64,000 nucleotides of DNA from Candidatus Thiothrix anitrata (GCF_017901155.1 NZ_CP072800.1:558001-622000); one strand, 5' to 3'; shown: positions 44,365-54,746, numbered from the stretch's first letter. Program-made: numbers and translations. Notes: generated by a model from the letters alone, not told the origin.

Positions 44365-44739
44365 CTATGCTGCTTCTGCCACCAAGGTGAAATCCGCATG
44401 AATTGCATCGAAAGGAACATAAACACCGCCAGCATCCTGCTCCACAATATTGTGTTCAATCAGGATTTTGATGTCGTCATGCACACGGCGTACATCGCGT
44501 TGCACCTGTCTTGCCAGTTCACGGATACTGGTTTTACCCAGCCTTTGCAGCTTGACCACCAAATCCCAGCGGCGGGAGTTGATGACATCAAAGAACATAC
44601 CGGGGGAGGTGAAAGTCAGGTATTCGCCTGCGTACTCGCCTTTACCCCAAGCATCCAGAAAACGGGCAGCGGAGGCTTGCATGGCCTGCTCTTCGGTGAG
44701 GATTTTGATTTCGAGGGTGCGTTTAGTCTTGGTTTGCAT
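44365..44739 (-). CDS. TumA-like antitoxin / HTH regulator
   Basis: A 124-residue winged-helix protein: W-D-L-V-V-K-L-Q-R-L-G, S-I-R-E-L-A-R-Q-V-Q-R-D-V-R-R-V-H as the recognition region near residues 70-90, then L-I-E-H-N-I-V-E. It overlaps the TumE-like gene upstream by 17 bp, the pattern of toxin-antitoxin pairs. An AAAGGAG Shine-Dalgarno supports the ATG at 44739. Confidence 0.7.
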   Translation of the reverse strand: MQTKTKRTLEIKILTEEQAMQASAARFLDAWGKGEYAGEYLTFTSPGMFFDVINSRRWDLVVKLQRLGKTSIRELARQVQRDVRRVHDDIKILIEHNIVEQDAGGVYVPFDAIHADFTLVAEAA

Positions 44740-45025
44740 AGTATTGTCTCCTTTGCTCCCGTACATCGGTCATGAAATCTTCAATCAGCTTTTGGATCGT
44801 GGTGAAGGGGTACGCCTCTTCCCGTTCGCTGTAATGCCGATGATCTCCCTTGGGACGTTCGTTGTCATAACCGACAATCCGCTCACCGGGCAGGCCGAAG
44901 AACAGGCGGTATTTGTATAGATGCTCGCTACCTGCTACGGGTTGCGGCACTTCCCATATCACCATTTCCTGTATGTAGCCGCCTTCGTAAACGGTACGGT
45001 CTTTGAGTATGCGCTTGGCTTTCAC
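44723..45025 (-). CDS. TumE-like toxin (DUF6516)
   Basis: A 100-residue protein of the DUF6516/TumE type, with V-I-W-E-V-P-Q-P-V near residue 25, H-L-Y-K-Y-R-L-F-F-G near 38 and V-G-Y-D-N-E-R-P-K-G-D-H-R-H near 53. A GTG at 45025 gives the usual M-K-A-K-R start; the frame extends upstream without a better start. The family is annotated as the toxin of a type II-like pair. Next to a broken transposase, which suits an accessory module. Confidence 0.7.
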   Translation of the reverse strand: MKAKRILKDRTVYEGGYIQEMVIWEVPQPVAGSEHLYKYRLFFGLPGERIVGYDNERPKGDHRHYSEREEAYPFTTIQKLIEDFMTDVREQRRQYYANQD

Positions 45026-45177
45026 GTTGACATTATGACAACAACCAAGCTTAAGTAACAACTACTATTTGGTATTTACTTGCATAATAAACTGTGAAAG
45101 TGCAGCGATTCAGAACATAACTATTCGCCTCACTGATCAATGATTTAAGGGGTTTTGGTCTTTTATTTTTCCGGCTA

Positions 45178-46698
45178 TTGTGGCAAAAGGTGGGTATTTT
45201 CCAATCATTCCAACCCCTACTACAAAGTGAAACTCATGAAAAAACCCCACCAGCCAAACAGCGTAGCCGTTTAAGCCCACGTCAGGCAAGCAAAATTAAG
45301 CAGCGCGACGTATCAGCCCAAAAGCGTGTCATTGCCGCGCAGCAGCGCAAAAAAACCGCCTTGGTGTATGAAATGCACCGCACCATCTTCCAACACTTCC
45401 CCCACCTTCTGGATTGGATGCGCCAAGTGGATGACCGCCGCAAGAAAGCCTCGGATTATGAACTGGCAGCCCACCTGACAGCTTGTCTGGCCTTGTTTTT
45501 GTTTAAGTCCGAATCGCGTAACCAATACAATCACTACCGTGGTGATGCGCAGTTTGCGGAGAACTACCAACGCCTGTTTGGGTTTGCGATGCCACATGGC
45601 GATTCGGTGCATAACGTGATGGCGCAGTTGAATGAAGACCAGATTGAACACCTCAAACACCAAATGGTGCAGGTACTGCTCCGGCGCAAGACGTTCCACG
45701 GCAGCCGTTACCGGGGGAAATGGTTCTTGGTGGCGGTCGATGCCAGCGGTGTGGGGAGTTATGCCCATCAGCGTGATGCGCAATGCCTGCACCGCACTAG
45801 CAAAACGGGCAAGATCACTTACTTTCACACCGTCCTCGAAGCTCGGCTGGTCACTGCGGGTGGTTTCAGCGTCTCCATTGCCAGCCAGTGAATTGAGAAC
45901 CCGGAAGGGACGGACTATGACAAGCAAGATTGTGAACGCAAGGCATTTACCCGGCTGGCAACGAAGCTGAAGCAGATCTACCCGCGCTTACCGATCATGA
46001 TCCTTGCCGATGGCCTTTACCCCTATGAAGGCTTCTTCAACACCTGCAAGGCGAATGGCTGGGCTTACTGCGTCACTTTCAAGGACGGCAACTTGCCCAG
46101 CGTCTGGGAGGAAGTTCGCAGTCTGATGCCCTTGCAAGGTGCCAACACCCACCAAGAAATCCGCCATCAGCCCAGTGGGGCAACGACACAGCAAGCCTTC
46201 CGCTGGGTGGAGGGTGTGGATTACCAAGGCCATACCTTGCAGTGGCTGGAGTGCCGGGAAACCTTCACCCCCAAGGCAACAGCGGACAATACCTCCGCTC
46301 CATCTAGCAAAATCACCCATTTTGTTCACCTCACCGACTTACCCGTGAATTGGCGCAACATTGCCGCTACCAGCCACAGTGGGCGGTTGCGCTGGAAGAT
46401 CGAAAACGAAGGCTTCAATACCCTCAAAAATCAGGACTATGGCATGAAGCACCAATATGCCCGCAAAAGTTACCGCGCCCTCAAGAATTATTTCCAGTTT
46501 ATGCAGATGGCACATCTGATTCACCAACTGATGACGCTCACCACCCGCTTCAAGGAAAGCTTTCTGAGCGGTCAAAACCATCCGACCCTGAAAAACCTGT
46601 GGCGCGACTTGATCGCCGCCATGCAATGGGGGGAGCTGGACACGCAGGAATTGGAACACGTTGCGGGTACATGCGCCCAATTCCGTTTCAGTACTTAA
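45178..46698 (+). pseudogene. DDE transposase (IS4-like superfamily), broken by an in-frame stop
   Basis: A transposase of about 500 residues read in one frame but interrupted at 45889-45891 by TGA in S-Q-*-I-E-N-P-E-G; a Trp codon TGG is the likely original. Catalytic Asp residues are in V-A-V-D-A-S-G-V and I-L-A-D-G-L-Y, and the C-terminal R-L-R-W-K-I-E-N-E-G-F-N resembles the YREK-type signature of IS4 relatives. The N terminus is unclear: a TTG at 45178 is in frame, while the ATG at 45236 is one base out of frame after a six-A run. I could not find terminal inverted repeats. Confidence 0.8.
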
Positions 46699-46911
46699 AC
46701 GCCGAAAGGGAAACCCAACCCTAACGCTTGGGAAAATCTGCTAACCCAAAGGAGAACAACACCAATAAACAGTGTATGAATCGAAATCTGTTAATCACCT
46801 ATCAATCGGGGGAGGCTGGAGTATGCTCGTGATAAATTAACGGGATAGGGGAGATCCGCTTTTTTAGGATGTTCTGAATCGCTGCTAAACGGCGGGATAG
46901 TTGCCCCCGAT

Positions 46912-46939
46912 AAGCGGCTTGCCTTATAGTAAGCCGCTT
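46912..46939 (+). promoter_or_regulatory. leader hairpin upstream of gatA
   Basis: A perfect 9-bp stem (AAGCGGCTT with AAGCCGCTT) and 10-nt loop, 52 bp before the gatA ATG. No U-tract follows, so it is not a normal terminator. The rest of the 293-bp gap after the transposase (46699-46991) shows nothing I can name. Confidence 0.35.
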
Positions 46940-46991
46940 GTTGCATGGTTATTGCTTACCCCCTGCCGGGACTATAAAAACTGGAGAACGC

Positions 46992-48464
46992 ATGTCCAAC
47001 CCAATTCATACCCTATCGCTGAAGGAACTTCGCGATGGGATTCATTCAGGGCAATTTTCTGTCATGGAAGCTACCGATGCGTATCTCAATCGTATCGGAC
47101 GTTTTAACCCTGAACTTAATGCCTATATCACCGTTACGGCTGAAACCGCTCAAGCGCAAGCCGTCGCTATTGATAACCGCATTCGCCAAGGCGAGTTGAG
47201 CGGGGCAATGGCGGGCGTGCCTTACGCGCTGAAAGATTTATTTTGCTCGCAAGACGTGCGTACCACTTGCGCCTCCAATATGTTGAGCAACTTCATTGCG
47301 CCTTACGATGCTCACGTTGCTGCAAAACTCAAAGCTGCTGGCGGTGTATTGCTCGGCAAAAATAATATGGACGAGTTTGCGATGGGTTCGTCCAATGAAA
47401 CCTCGGCGTTCGGTAATGTGCGCAACCCGTGGGATACCGATAAAGTACCCGGTGGCAGTTCCGGCGGTGGTGCGGCAACGATTGCGGCACGTTTAGCCCC
47501 AATGACATTGGGCACTGATACAGGCGGTTCGATTCGCCAACCTGCGTCGTTTTGTAATATCACCGGGATTAAACCGACTTACGGGCGCATTTCGCGTTAC
47601 GGCATGATTGCGTTTGCCTCCAGTTTGGATCAATGCGGGCCAATGGCTGCTTCGGCGGAAGATTGCGCGATTACTCTGAACGTAATTTCCGGTTTGGATG
47701 AACGTGATTCCACCAGCGTTGACCGTGCCGTACCGGATTACACCGCAACCTTGAACGATTCCATCGCGGGCTTGCGTATCGGTTTGCCGAAGGAATTCTT
47801 TGCCGAAGGTTTGAATCCGCAAGTGGCGGAAGTCATCGAAAAAGCGGTCAAAGAGTTTGAAGCCAAGGGCGCGATCATTAAAGAAGTGACCCTGCCGAAT
47901 AGCCACTTAGCCGTTCCGGTGTATTACGTGGTTGCTCCGGCGGAATGTTCCTCGAACTTGGCGCGTTTTGACGGGGTGCGTTTCGGGCATCGTTGCAGTA
48001 ATCCACAAGACCTGAAAGATTTGTACGAGCGCAGCCGTTGGGAAGGTTTCGGTGCGGAAGTGAAACGCCGCATTATGATCGGTACTTACGCGCTGTCGTC
48101 GGGTTATTACGACGCTTACTATCTGAAAGCGCAGAAAATTCGCCGCCTGATCCAACAAGATTTCGTCGAAGCCTTTAACGAAGTTGATGTGATTATGGGG
48201 CCGTCTTGCCCGACCACGGCATTTGGCATTGGGGCAAAAACGGACGACCCGATTTCAATGTACCTCGAAGATTTGTACACCATTCCGGTCAGTTTGGCAG
48301 GTTTGCCGGGGATGACGTTCCCGGTCGGTTTTGCGGCGGATGGTTTGCCGGTTGGCATCCAATTGGTCGGCAATTATTTCGAGGAAGCGCGGATGTTAAA
48401 CATTGCGCATCAATACCAACAATGGACAGGCTGGCACAAACAACTGCCAACCGCGTTCGCGTAA
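46992..48464 (+). CDS. gatA: Asp-tRNA(Asn)/Glu-tRNA(Gln) amidotransferase subunit A
   Basis: The amidase subunit that makes ammonia from glutamine for transamidation of misacylated tRNA. The Ser-cisSer-Lys triad is visible: Lys in Y-A-L-K-D-L-F near residue 78, then G-G-S-S-G-G-G-A and T-D-T-G-G-S-I-R. It has 490 residues, as usual. The ATG at 46992 follows GGAGA; the longer frame upstream is intergenic. The gene order is A-B-C, not the common C-A-B. Confidence 0.96.
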   Translation: MSNPIHTLSLKELRDGIHSGQFSVMEATDAYLNRIGRFNPELNAYITVTAETAQAQAVAIDNRIRQGELSGAMAGVPYALKDLFCSQDVRTTCASNMLSNFIAPYDAHVAAKLKAAGGVLLGKNNMDEFAMGSSNETSAFGNVRNPWDTDKVPGGSSGGGAATIAARLAPMTLGTDTGGSIRQPASFCNITGIKPTYGRISRYGMIAFASSLDQCGPMAASAEDCAITLNVISGLDERDSTSVDRAVPDYTATLNDSIAGLRIGLPKEFFAEGLNPQVAEVIEKAVKEFEAKGAIIKEVTLPNSHLAVPVYYVVAPAECSSNLARFDGVRFGHRCSNPQDLKDLYERSRWEGFGAEVKRRIMIGTYALSSGYYDAYYLKAQKIRRLIQQDFVEAFNEVDVIMGPSCPTTAFGIGAKTDDPISMYLEDLYTIPVSLAGLPGMTFPVGFAADGLPVGIQLVGNYFEEARMLNIAHQYQQWTGWHKQLPTAFA

Positions 48465-48476
48465 GGAGGTCGGCAC

Positions 48477-49907
48477 ATGGAATGGGAAACCGTCATCGGG
48501 CTGGAAATCCACGCCCAACTGTCTACTAAGAGTAAAATCTTTTCGGGTTCATCCACTGCGTATGGTGCAGAACCTAACACCCAAGCCAGCTTGATTGACT
48601 TGGGAATGCCGGGTGTATTGCCCGTGTTGAATAAAGAAGCCGTCCATATGGCGGTGAAATTCGGCTTGGCGATTGACGCACACCTCGCGCCACGTTCGGT
48701 GTTTGCCCGCAAAAACTATTTCTACCCCGACTTGCCGAAAGGCTACCAAATCAGCCAATACGAATTACCCATCGTTGGCATTGGTCACATGGATATTGAG
48801 CTGGAAGACGGCTCAATCAAACGTATTGGCGTAACCCGTGCGCATTTGGAGGAGGATGCGGGTAAATCCCTCCACGAAGATTTCCAAGGCCAAACCGGGA
48901 TTGACTTAAACCGTGCGGGTACGCCATTGCTGGAAATCGTGTCCGAACCGGATATGCGTAACGCCAAAGAGGCGGTTGCATACATAAAGAAATTGCACGC
49001 ACTGGTGCGTTACTTGGGTGTGTGCGACGGTAATATGCAGGAAGGCTCATTCCGTTGCGATGCCAACGTGTCGGTACGTCGCCCCGGTGCGGAATTTGGC
49101 ACGCGCGCGGAAATCAAGAACCTGAACTCATTCAAGTTCATTGAACGCGCTATCAATCATGAAGTTGAACGCCAAATCGACATTATCGAATCCGGCGGCA
49201 AAGTGGTACAGGAAACCCGTTTGTACGATCCTGATCGCAACGAAACCCGCTCAATGCGCAGCAAGGAAGACGCAAACGACTACCGCTATTTCCCCGACCC
49301 GGATTTGCTGCCGGTGGAGTTAACCCCGGAATTCATCGAAGCGGTGCGGGTAACCTTGCCAGAATTGCCGAATGCGAAAAAAGGGCGTTTCATGGATGCG
49401 TACAAGCTCAGTGCTTACGACGCGGATATGCTGACCCAAAGTCGCGATGTGGCGGATTACTTTGAAGCTGTTGCCCAAGCCTGTGGCGATGCCAAACTTG
49501 CCGCCAACTGGGTAAATGGCGAACTCGCCGCCGCTTTGAATCGCGCAGGTATCGAATTAGCTGACGTGCCAGTCACGGCGGATGCTTTCGCAGGTTTACT
49601 CAAACGCATTCTGGATAACACCATTTCCGGTAAAATTGCCAAAGAAGTGTTCGACGCAATGTGGAATGGCGAGGGCGATGCCGACACCGTTATCGACAAA
49701 AAAGGCTTGAAGCAAATCACCGACACGGGCGCGATTGAAGCCATGATCGACGAGATTATCGCCGCTAACCCTAAGCAAACCGAAGAATACCGTGCGGGTA
49801 AAGACAAGCTGTTCGGTTTCTTTGTCGGTGCGGCAATGAAAGCATCTAAAGGCAAGGCGAACCCTGATCGGGTCAACGCCATCCTCAAACAGAAATTGGC
49901 AGGTTAA
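48477..49907 (+). CDS. gatB: Asp-tRNA(Asn)/Glu-tRNA(Gln) amidotransferase subunit B
   Basis: The tRNA-binding kinase/transamidase subunit, 476 residues. The start [13 protein letters not shown] and the cradle-domain motif [10 protein letters not shown] are diagnostic. The C-terminal YqeY-like tail is present (G-K-A-N-P-D-R-V-N). AAGGAGG lies before its ATG; it is 12 bp after gatA. Confidence 0.97.
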   Translation: MEWETVIGLEIHAQLSTKSKIFSGSSTAYGAEPNTQASLIDLGMPGVLPVLNKEAVHMAVKFGLAIDAHLAPRSVFARKNYFYPDLPKGYQISQYELPIVGIGHMDIELEDGSIKRIGVTRAHLEEDAGKSLHEDFQGQTGIDLNRAGTPLLEIVSEPDMRNAKEAVAYIKKLHALVRYLGVCDGNMQEGSFRCDANVSVRRPGAEFGTRAEIKNLNSFKFIERAINHEVERQIDIIESGGKVVQETRLYDPDRNETRSMRSKEDANDYRYFPDPDLLPVELTPEFIEAVRVTLPELPNAKKGRFMDAYKLSAYDADMLTQSRDVADYFEAVAQACGDAKLAANWVNGELAAALNRAGIELADVPVTADAFAGLLKRILDNTISGKIAKEVFDAMWNGEGDADTVIDKKGLKQITDTGAIEAMIDEIIAANPKQTEEYRAGKDKLFGFFVGAAMKASKGKANPDRVNAILKQKLAG

Positions 49908-49909
49908 TA

Positions 49910-50197
49910 ATGGCTATTACTGAAACTGAAGTTCGTAAAGTCGCACATTTGGCGCGTTTGGCAATGCCTGATGAATACATCGACGCTTACACCAAAAACT
50001 TGTCCAATATTTTGGATTTAGTGGCGAAAATGGAAGCGGTGGATACCGACGGTGTGGCTCCGATGGCCCACCCGCTGGACATGATGCAACGCTTGCGTGC
50101 CGATGTGGTAACGGAAACCAATCAGCGTGATTATTACCAACAAATCGCGCCGGAAACTGAAAACGGTTTGTACCTCGTGCCGAAGGTGCTTGAGTAA
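49910..50197 (+). CDS. gatC: Asp-tRNA(Asn)/Glu-tRNA(Gln) amidotransferase subunit C
   Basis: A 95-residue subunit that clamps GatA to GatB. V-R-K-V-A-H-L-A-R-L-A at residues 8-18 and the C-terminal V-P-K-V-L-E are typical. It begins 2 bp after gatB. The terminal position in gatABC is a variant order. Confidence 0.94.
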   Translation: MAITETEVRKVAHLARLAMPDEYIDAYTKNLSNILDLVAKMEAVDTDGVAPMAHPLDMMQRLRADVVTETNQRDYYQQIAPETENGLYLVPKVLE

Positions 50198-50297
50198 TTT
50201 ATCTGTACAGTATGCCGCTTGATCTGGATTTGCCTGCCCTCTAATAAAGGGTAGGCTATACTGGTGGCTTAACTGATTACTTTAGGATAATCCTTTT

Positions 50298-51149
50298 ATG
50301 AATGACAATAATCCTTATTCCCCACCTCGCTCTGATGTGACTCCGCCGCCGTTACCTTCTTCTAGTGGTGAATTATTAGCAGAACCTCGCTCATTGTCAG
50401 CGGGTGCTCCTTTTCAGTGGTTAGGCGAAGGCTGGACATTGATTAAGGCAAATTTGGGCTTGTGGATACTGATTGCCTTGGCTTGGTTTGCGATCCAGAT
50501 TTTGATGGGATTGGTGCCGGTGCTGGGTGACATCGCTTCTTCTTTACTGAATCCGGTTTTCATGGGTGGTATTTTTCTGGGCTTGCTCACGGCTGATCGT
50601 GGTGGTGTGCTGCGTTTTGACTGTTTGTTTGAAGGTTTTAAACAAAAATTTGCACCTTTGTTGGGCATAGGTGCTTTGACTTTGGGTGTTTTGTTCCTAT
50701 TTATGATCATCATGGGGGGATTATTGGTAGGAACCAGTTTTGATGCAATTAAAGACGGTACGTTTGACCCCGCGCAGTTATGGGGTGGTTTAAGTGTTGG
50801 CTTGCTGGCGGTCGCAGTCATTATCGGGATTTTGCTGATGATGTTATTTTGGTTCACCACGCAATTGATTGCACTCAACGATGTGCCGGTATTCGAGTCA
50901 TTGAGCCGTAGTTTTCAGGGGTGTTTGCGTAATCCGCTGGCATTGTTGGTTTATATCTTGGCGGTAGCGGTGATTATGCTGGTGCTATTATTGCCTCCCG
51001 GCTTATTAATTATGGCACAAGTTTCAGCAGGAGGGAGTATGGCATTGTTGGTCGTTGCAATGTTGGTGTTGTTTGTTGAGATGGTCATTATTATGCCTTG
51101 GTTGTTTGGCACAATGTATGTTTCCTATAAGGCCATTTTTATCAAGTAA
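50298..51149 (+). CDS. BPSS1780-like integral membrane protein
   Basis: A 283-residue membrane protein. The N-terminal 35 residues are Pro/Ser-rich and soluble (N-P-Y-S-P-P-R-S at the start). Then W-L-G-E-G-W-T-L-I-K and five or six membrane segments follow, as in the BPSS1780 family of uncharacterised membrane proteins. No substrate motif. A possible promoter (-10 TATACT) lies at about 50255. Function unknown. Confidence 0.75.
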   Translation: MNDNNPYSPPRSDVTPPPLPSSSGELLAEPRSLSAGAPFQWLGEGWTLIKANLGLWILIALAWFAIQILMGLVPVLGDIASSLLNPVFMGGIFLGLLTADRGGVLRFDCLFEGFKQKFAPLLGIGALTLGVLFLFMIIMGGLLVGTSFDAIKDGTFDPAQLWGGLSVGLLAVAVIIGILLMMLFWFTTQLIALNDVPVFESLSRSFQGCLRNPLALLVYILAVAVIMLVLLLPPGLLIMAQVSAGGSMALLVVAMLVLFVEMVIIMPWLFGTMYVSYKAIFIK

Positions 51150-51315
51150 GTCTGCCCTATGACACTGTAGAAACGGCGTTGAGCCGTTCTCTGCGGTTGT
51201 TTCTGAAGTTTTGTCAGTATCAGTTATTTTATTAAGGATAGGTTTGGCTAATTTCCGGTATTTCTAGGCTTATACGGATATTCGTGTTTTGGGCTTGTAA
51301 TACGGGGATGGCAGC

Positions 51316-52236
51316 ATGGTACGTACAAACGTTTGGGCTATATTTTGCGTGGTTTTTATGCTTTTTGTTGTGTCGGGATGTAGCCAGCAGGCAGTTCACG
51401 ATGACGATGAAGATTCACCTAGTAAGTCCAGCACGACCGATGCAAAAATACCTGCTAAAAAACCCACACCCGTTAAAGTCCCTAAAGCCACCAAGGGAAT
51501 GCCGCAGCTTTCACAAAGTGAGCTGAATTTGATTGCCGCTAAAATTTTCCAAAATGAGAGCGGTGGTGATTATCGCAATCTTGTGCATTGGAATGACGGC
51601 GAAGATTTTGCTTCGATGGGAATTGGTCATTTCACGTGGTATCCTGCCGGACGTTCCGCTCGCTTCGGTAATACCTTTCCTGATTTGCTCACTTATTTAC
51701 ACAGCAACGGGGTGCGATTGCCCGTATGGCTGCTACAAGCACGTTATAGCGGTGCGCCTTGGCGTACTAAAGCAGAACTGATTCAGGCTAAAAACACCGG
51801 GCAGGTGCAGGAGTTACAGAACCTGTTACACCAAACCCGTTTACTACAAGCCGCTTATATTGTGGAACGTGCCCGTCGTGCTATGCCGCAATTAGTGAAT
51901 GCCGCTCCTGCTGCTTCACGTGGACGGGTCGCACAAAATTTAAATGCGGTGGCAAATACTCCCGGTGGTTGGTACGCGTTGGTGGATTACGTCAATTTTA
52001 AAGGGGAAGGCTTGCACTATTACGGTGGCTACAAAGGCCAAAACTGGGGCTTATTACAGGTGCTGGACGAAATGACACCCAGTCAGCCGGGGCAAGTCGC
52101 GCTGCATGAGTTTGCCAATGCTGCCAAGCGTGTTTTGCAACGACGTGTACGTAATTCTCCACCCGCCCGGAACGAAGCTCGTTGGCTTGCGGGCTGGTCT
52201 AACCGGATTGATACTTACCGGAATCCGGGTGTTTAA
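51316..52236 (+). CDS. lipoprotein of unknown function, paralog 1
   Basis: A 306-residue lipoprotein with lipobox V-S-G-C near residue 22 and a Lys/Pro/Thr linker to residue 60. The conserved body begins L-I-A-A-K-I-F-Q-N-E-S-G-G and continues W-N-D-G-E-D-F-A-S-M-G-I-G-H-F-T-W-Y-P, then Q-E-L-Q-N-L-L, N-L-N-A-V-A-N-T-P-G-G-W-Y-A-L-V-D-Y and G-Q-N-W-G-L-L-Q-V-L. The Glu-Ser-Gly-Gly and Gly-Ile-Gly-His steps recall lysozyme-like glycosidases, but I cannot assign it. The neighbouring gene is a close paralog. The outer membrane is the likely location. Confidence 0.6.
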   Translation: MVRTNVWAIFCVVFMLFVVSGCSQQAVHDDDEDSPSKSSTTDAKIPAKKPTPVKVPKATKGMPQLSQSELNLIAAKIFQNESGGDYRNLVHWNDGEDFASMGIGHFTWYPAGRSARFGNTFPDLLTYLHSNGVRLPVWLLQARYSGAPWRTKAELIQAKNTGQVQELQNLLHQTRLLQAAYIVERARRAMPQLVNAAPAASRGRVAQNLNAVANTPGGWYALVDYVNFKGEGLHYYGGYKGQNWGLLQVLDEMTPSQPGQVALHEFANAAKRVLQRRVRNSPPARNEARWLAGWSNRIDTYRNPGV

Positions 52237-52391
52237 TCAGCACTCTGGATAAGCTTCGCCCAAACCTACGCTTGCTCGTCACGCTTGTCGGGTAAAGCTA
52301 GGCAATTTGCTAATTTCCATTATAGTTTCCGAAACAAATCAGAACGGCATCTCCCTTTAGTGGGAAATAATAAAAATAAGAGGGCGACTCA

Positions 52392-53366
52392 ATGAAAACA
52401 AAAGCTGTAATGGCTTTGGCTACTATTGCCAGCGTTGGCCTGTCTGCGTGCAGCCCAAGCTCGCAAATGGTTCAAAGTAATCGTGCAACACATCATTCCC
52501 CCGTTTCCGAACCCAAAATGTATACAGTGAGTAATGGCGGATATTTACCGAATCCGGCAGGTCAAAGTGCCTCCCCTTATCATGCGCAAAATTTAGGTCG
52601 CGCCAGTGTATCAGCTGGGGACAGTGGAATGCCGATGCTGTCTTCCGCAGAGTTACGGGTTATTGGTGATCAAATCTTCAAGAACGAAGGCGGCGGTAGT
52701 GTTGATAAGCTGGTGCACTGGAATGATGGTGAAGATTTTGCAGCGATGGGGATTGGTCATTTCACTTGGTATCCGGCGGGGCGTTCCGCACGTTTCGGTA
52801 ATACTTTTCCGGAGTTGCTGACTTACATGCAAAGTAAGGGCGTGCGTTTGCCGGACTGGTTGGAACACGCCAAAAATACCGGTGCGCCATGGCGTTCTAA
52901 AGCCGAGCTGGCGCAGGCAAAACACACCCCACAGGTGCAGGAGTTACAAAATTTGCTGTATCAAACGCGGATGTTGCAAGCGCAATACATTGTGGATCGC
53001 ACCCGTCGTGCGATGCCCAAATTGGTTAGCAGTACGCCAAATCAATTGCGCCCGCACATTAGCAATAATCTGAATGCGGTTGCCAATACGCCAGGTGGCT
53101 GGTATGCCCTGATTGATTACACCAACTTCAAGGGCGAAGGCTTGAGTCGTACTGGTGGTTACAAGGGTCAGAACTGGGGCTTATTACAGGTTTTGGAAGA
53201 AATGCGCCCTTCCCGTCCCGGTGAGGCTGCTTTACACGAGTTTTCCAATGCTGCCATGCGTGTTTTGGAACGGCGTGTCAGAAACTCACCACCGGCACGT
53301 AACGAAAGTCGTTGGTTAGCAGGATGGTCAAACCGGGTTAACACGTATCGCCGGATTCCGGTTTAA
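52392..53366 (+). CDS. lipoprotein of unknown function, paralog 2
   Basis: A 324-residue paralog of the gene at 51316, about 70% identical by eye over the body and with an unrelated linker. It has lipobox L-S-A-C near residue 18. The same conserved runs occur: I-F-K-N-E-G-G-G, W-N-D-G-E-D-F-A-A-M-G-I-G-H-F-T-W-Y-P and G-Q-N-W-G-L-L-Q-V-L. Note that the E-S-G-G of paralog 1 reads E-G-G-G here. An AGGGCGA Shine-Dalgarno precedes the ATG. The stop overlaps the convergent esterase gene by 4 bp. Confidence 0.6.
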   Translation: MKTKAVMALATIASVGLSACSPSSQMVQSNRATHHSPVSEPKMYTVSNGGYLPNPAGQSASPYHAQNLGRASVSAGDSGMPMLSSAELRVIGDQIFKNEGGGSVDKLVHWNDGEDFAAMGIGHFTWYPAGRSARFGNTFPELLTYMQSKGVRLPDWLEHAKNTGAPWRSKAELAQAKHTPQVQELQNLLYQTRMLQAQYIVDRTRRAMPKLVSSTPNQLRPHISNNLNAVANTPGGWYALIDYTNFKGEGLSRTGGYKGQNWGLLQVLEEMRPSRPGEAALHEFSNAAMRVLERRVRNSPPARNESRWLAGWSNRVNTYRRIPV

Positions 53367-54133
53367 GCAAGGAATTCTGTTACTAGGGTGGTGAATTCAA
53401 CGGGTGTTTGTACGTGTGGTAAATGCCCAGCATTGGCTATTGTGGCTAGTTGGATTTGCGGAAAATACGCATGAATGAGTGGCATATCCTCATCAGTAAC
53501 ATAATCGGACAATGCCCCGCGCACACAAAGCGTAGGTACTTGGCATTGGGTGTGCATCGCGGGAAAACCAGAAATTTTCAGGTAATGCCGGGTGATTTCC
53601 GGCAAGTTGCATTGCCAGTAAAACTGTCCTTGAGTATCTCGCCCCAAATTCTTGAGTAAGAAACCACGCTCCATTGGGTGTTTCACCACAGCACTCAGCC
53701 ACTCATCGGCTTGTTTGCGGCTGCGTAAGGTTGGCAGTGGCATCGACAGCATGGCTTGCAATAAAGCTTGATGGCGTGGTGGGTAGGCTTTAGGAGCAAT
53801 ATCCACCACAATGAGCCGTCGCAGATGTGCGGGGTGAGTCAGTGCCAAAAACATGGCGACTTTGCCACCCATCGAATGCCCCATTAAATTGTACTCAGTT
53901 ACTGCCAGCGCATCCAATATTTCGCGTATATCCTGAGCCATGTCTTGGTAGGCCATGCCCGTGAGTGCGGGTGAGTCACCGTGATTGCGCAAATCTACCG
54001 CGATTACGTACCGCTGTTCTGCTTGGCTGCGTGCAAAGGTGCTCCAGTTATCCAGTGAGCCTAACAGGCCGTGCAAGACAATTAATGGGGGTTGGGTGTT
54101 ATCGGGTTCGCCGTGTATGTGGTAATTTAGCAC
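53363..54133 (-). CDS. alpha/beta-hydrolase esterase, YbfF-like
   Basis: A 256-residue alpha/beta hydrolase. The oxyanion start is V-L-H-G-L-L-G-S, the nucleophile lies in G-H-S-M-G-G near residue 88, and the catalytic His in A-N-A-G-H-L-P near 237. D-L-R-N-H-G-D-S near 48 is typical of YbfF esterases. The physiological substrate is unknown; acyl-CoA and short esters are used in vitro by E. coli YbfF. Overlaps the downstream end of the quinone reductase gene by 7 bp. Confidence 0.85.
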   Translation of the reverse strand: MLNYHIHGEPDNTQPPLIVLHGLLGSLDNWSTFARSQAEQRYVIAVDLRNHGDSPALTGMAYQDMAQDIREILDALAVTEYNLMGHSMGGKVAMFLALTHPAHLRRLIVVDIAPKAYPPRHQALLQAMLSMPLPTLRSRKQADEWLSAVVKHPMERGFLLKNLGRDTQGQFYWQCNLPEITRHYLKISGFPAMHTQCQVPTLCVRGALSDYVTDEDMPLIHAYFPQIQLATIANAGHLPHVQTPVEFTTLVTEFLA

Positions 54134-54711
54134 GCAAAGTTCCGCCCTAATTCAGCGATTTCGGTGAGGATGTTGAGACGCTCTTCCATTGTTTGCCCCG
54201 GCACGTTGTAATAGATGCGGTGATGTACGTCAGCAATACCACAAAACGCTAGTGTACCATCGGTGACTGGACGATAAATGAGGTGTTCAGCATCGGTTTT
54301 GCGGAAATAGTCTTCGGAGCCACCCGCAGTAATCAGCACCAAGGCGCGTTGATGGGTCAGCAGACCCTTAACACCGGCTTGAGAATATTCAAAGGCCGTG
54401 CCATTGGTGAGTACATGATCAAACCAGCCTTTCAAGATGGCGGGGCGGTCGAACCACCACAAGGGGTAAATGAAAACCAAGCCGTCAGCCCATAATAACG
54501 CCTCTTGTTCTCGCGCAATTTTTTCGGGAATTTCGCCCTGTTGCAGGGAGTTCAACTCGTTGGCGCGTAATACGGGGTCGAAATTTTCCGCGTACAAGTC
54601 TTTGACCCGCACTTCATGCCCAGCTTCTTGTAAGCCAAGGCTGCAATGTTCGAGCATTGCATGGTTAAAGCTGCCCGGATTCGGGTGGGCATAAACAATC
54701 AGGACGCGCAT
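54127..54711 (-). CDS. NAD(P)H:quinone oxidoreductase, flavodoxin-like
   Basis: A 194-residue FMN/FAD reductase of the MdaB/KefF/DT-diaphorase group. The flavin site shows as Y-A-H-P-N-P-G-S-F at residues 7-15 and Y-P-L-W-W-F-D-R-P-A-I-L-K-G-W near 80-95. It reduces quinones by two electrons. KefF would normally accompany a KefC antiporter, which is absent here, so I leave the exact name open. Confidence 0.85.
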   Translation of the reverse strand: MRVLIVYAHPNPGSFNHAMLEHCSLGLQEAGHEVRVKDLYAENFDPVLRANELNSLQQGEIPEKIAREQEALLWADGLVFIYPLWWFDRPAILKGWFDHVLTNGTAFEYSQAGVKGLLTHQRALVLITAGGSEDYFRKTDAEHLIYRPVTDGTLAFCGIADVHHRIYYNVPGQTMEERLNILTEIAELGRNFAC

Positions 54712-54746
54712 AAAGTTTCCAGAAACAATGAATTAGGATGAGTGAT

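Noticed and set aside
45040-46900. Terminal inverted repeats of the insertion element
   Set aside because: Only short chance matches such as GCCTC were found; the element's ends cannot be set from this window.
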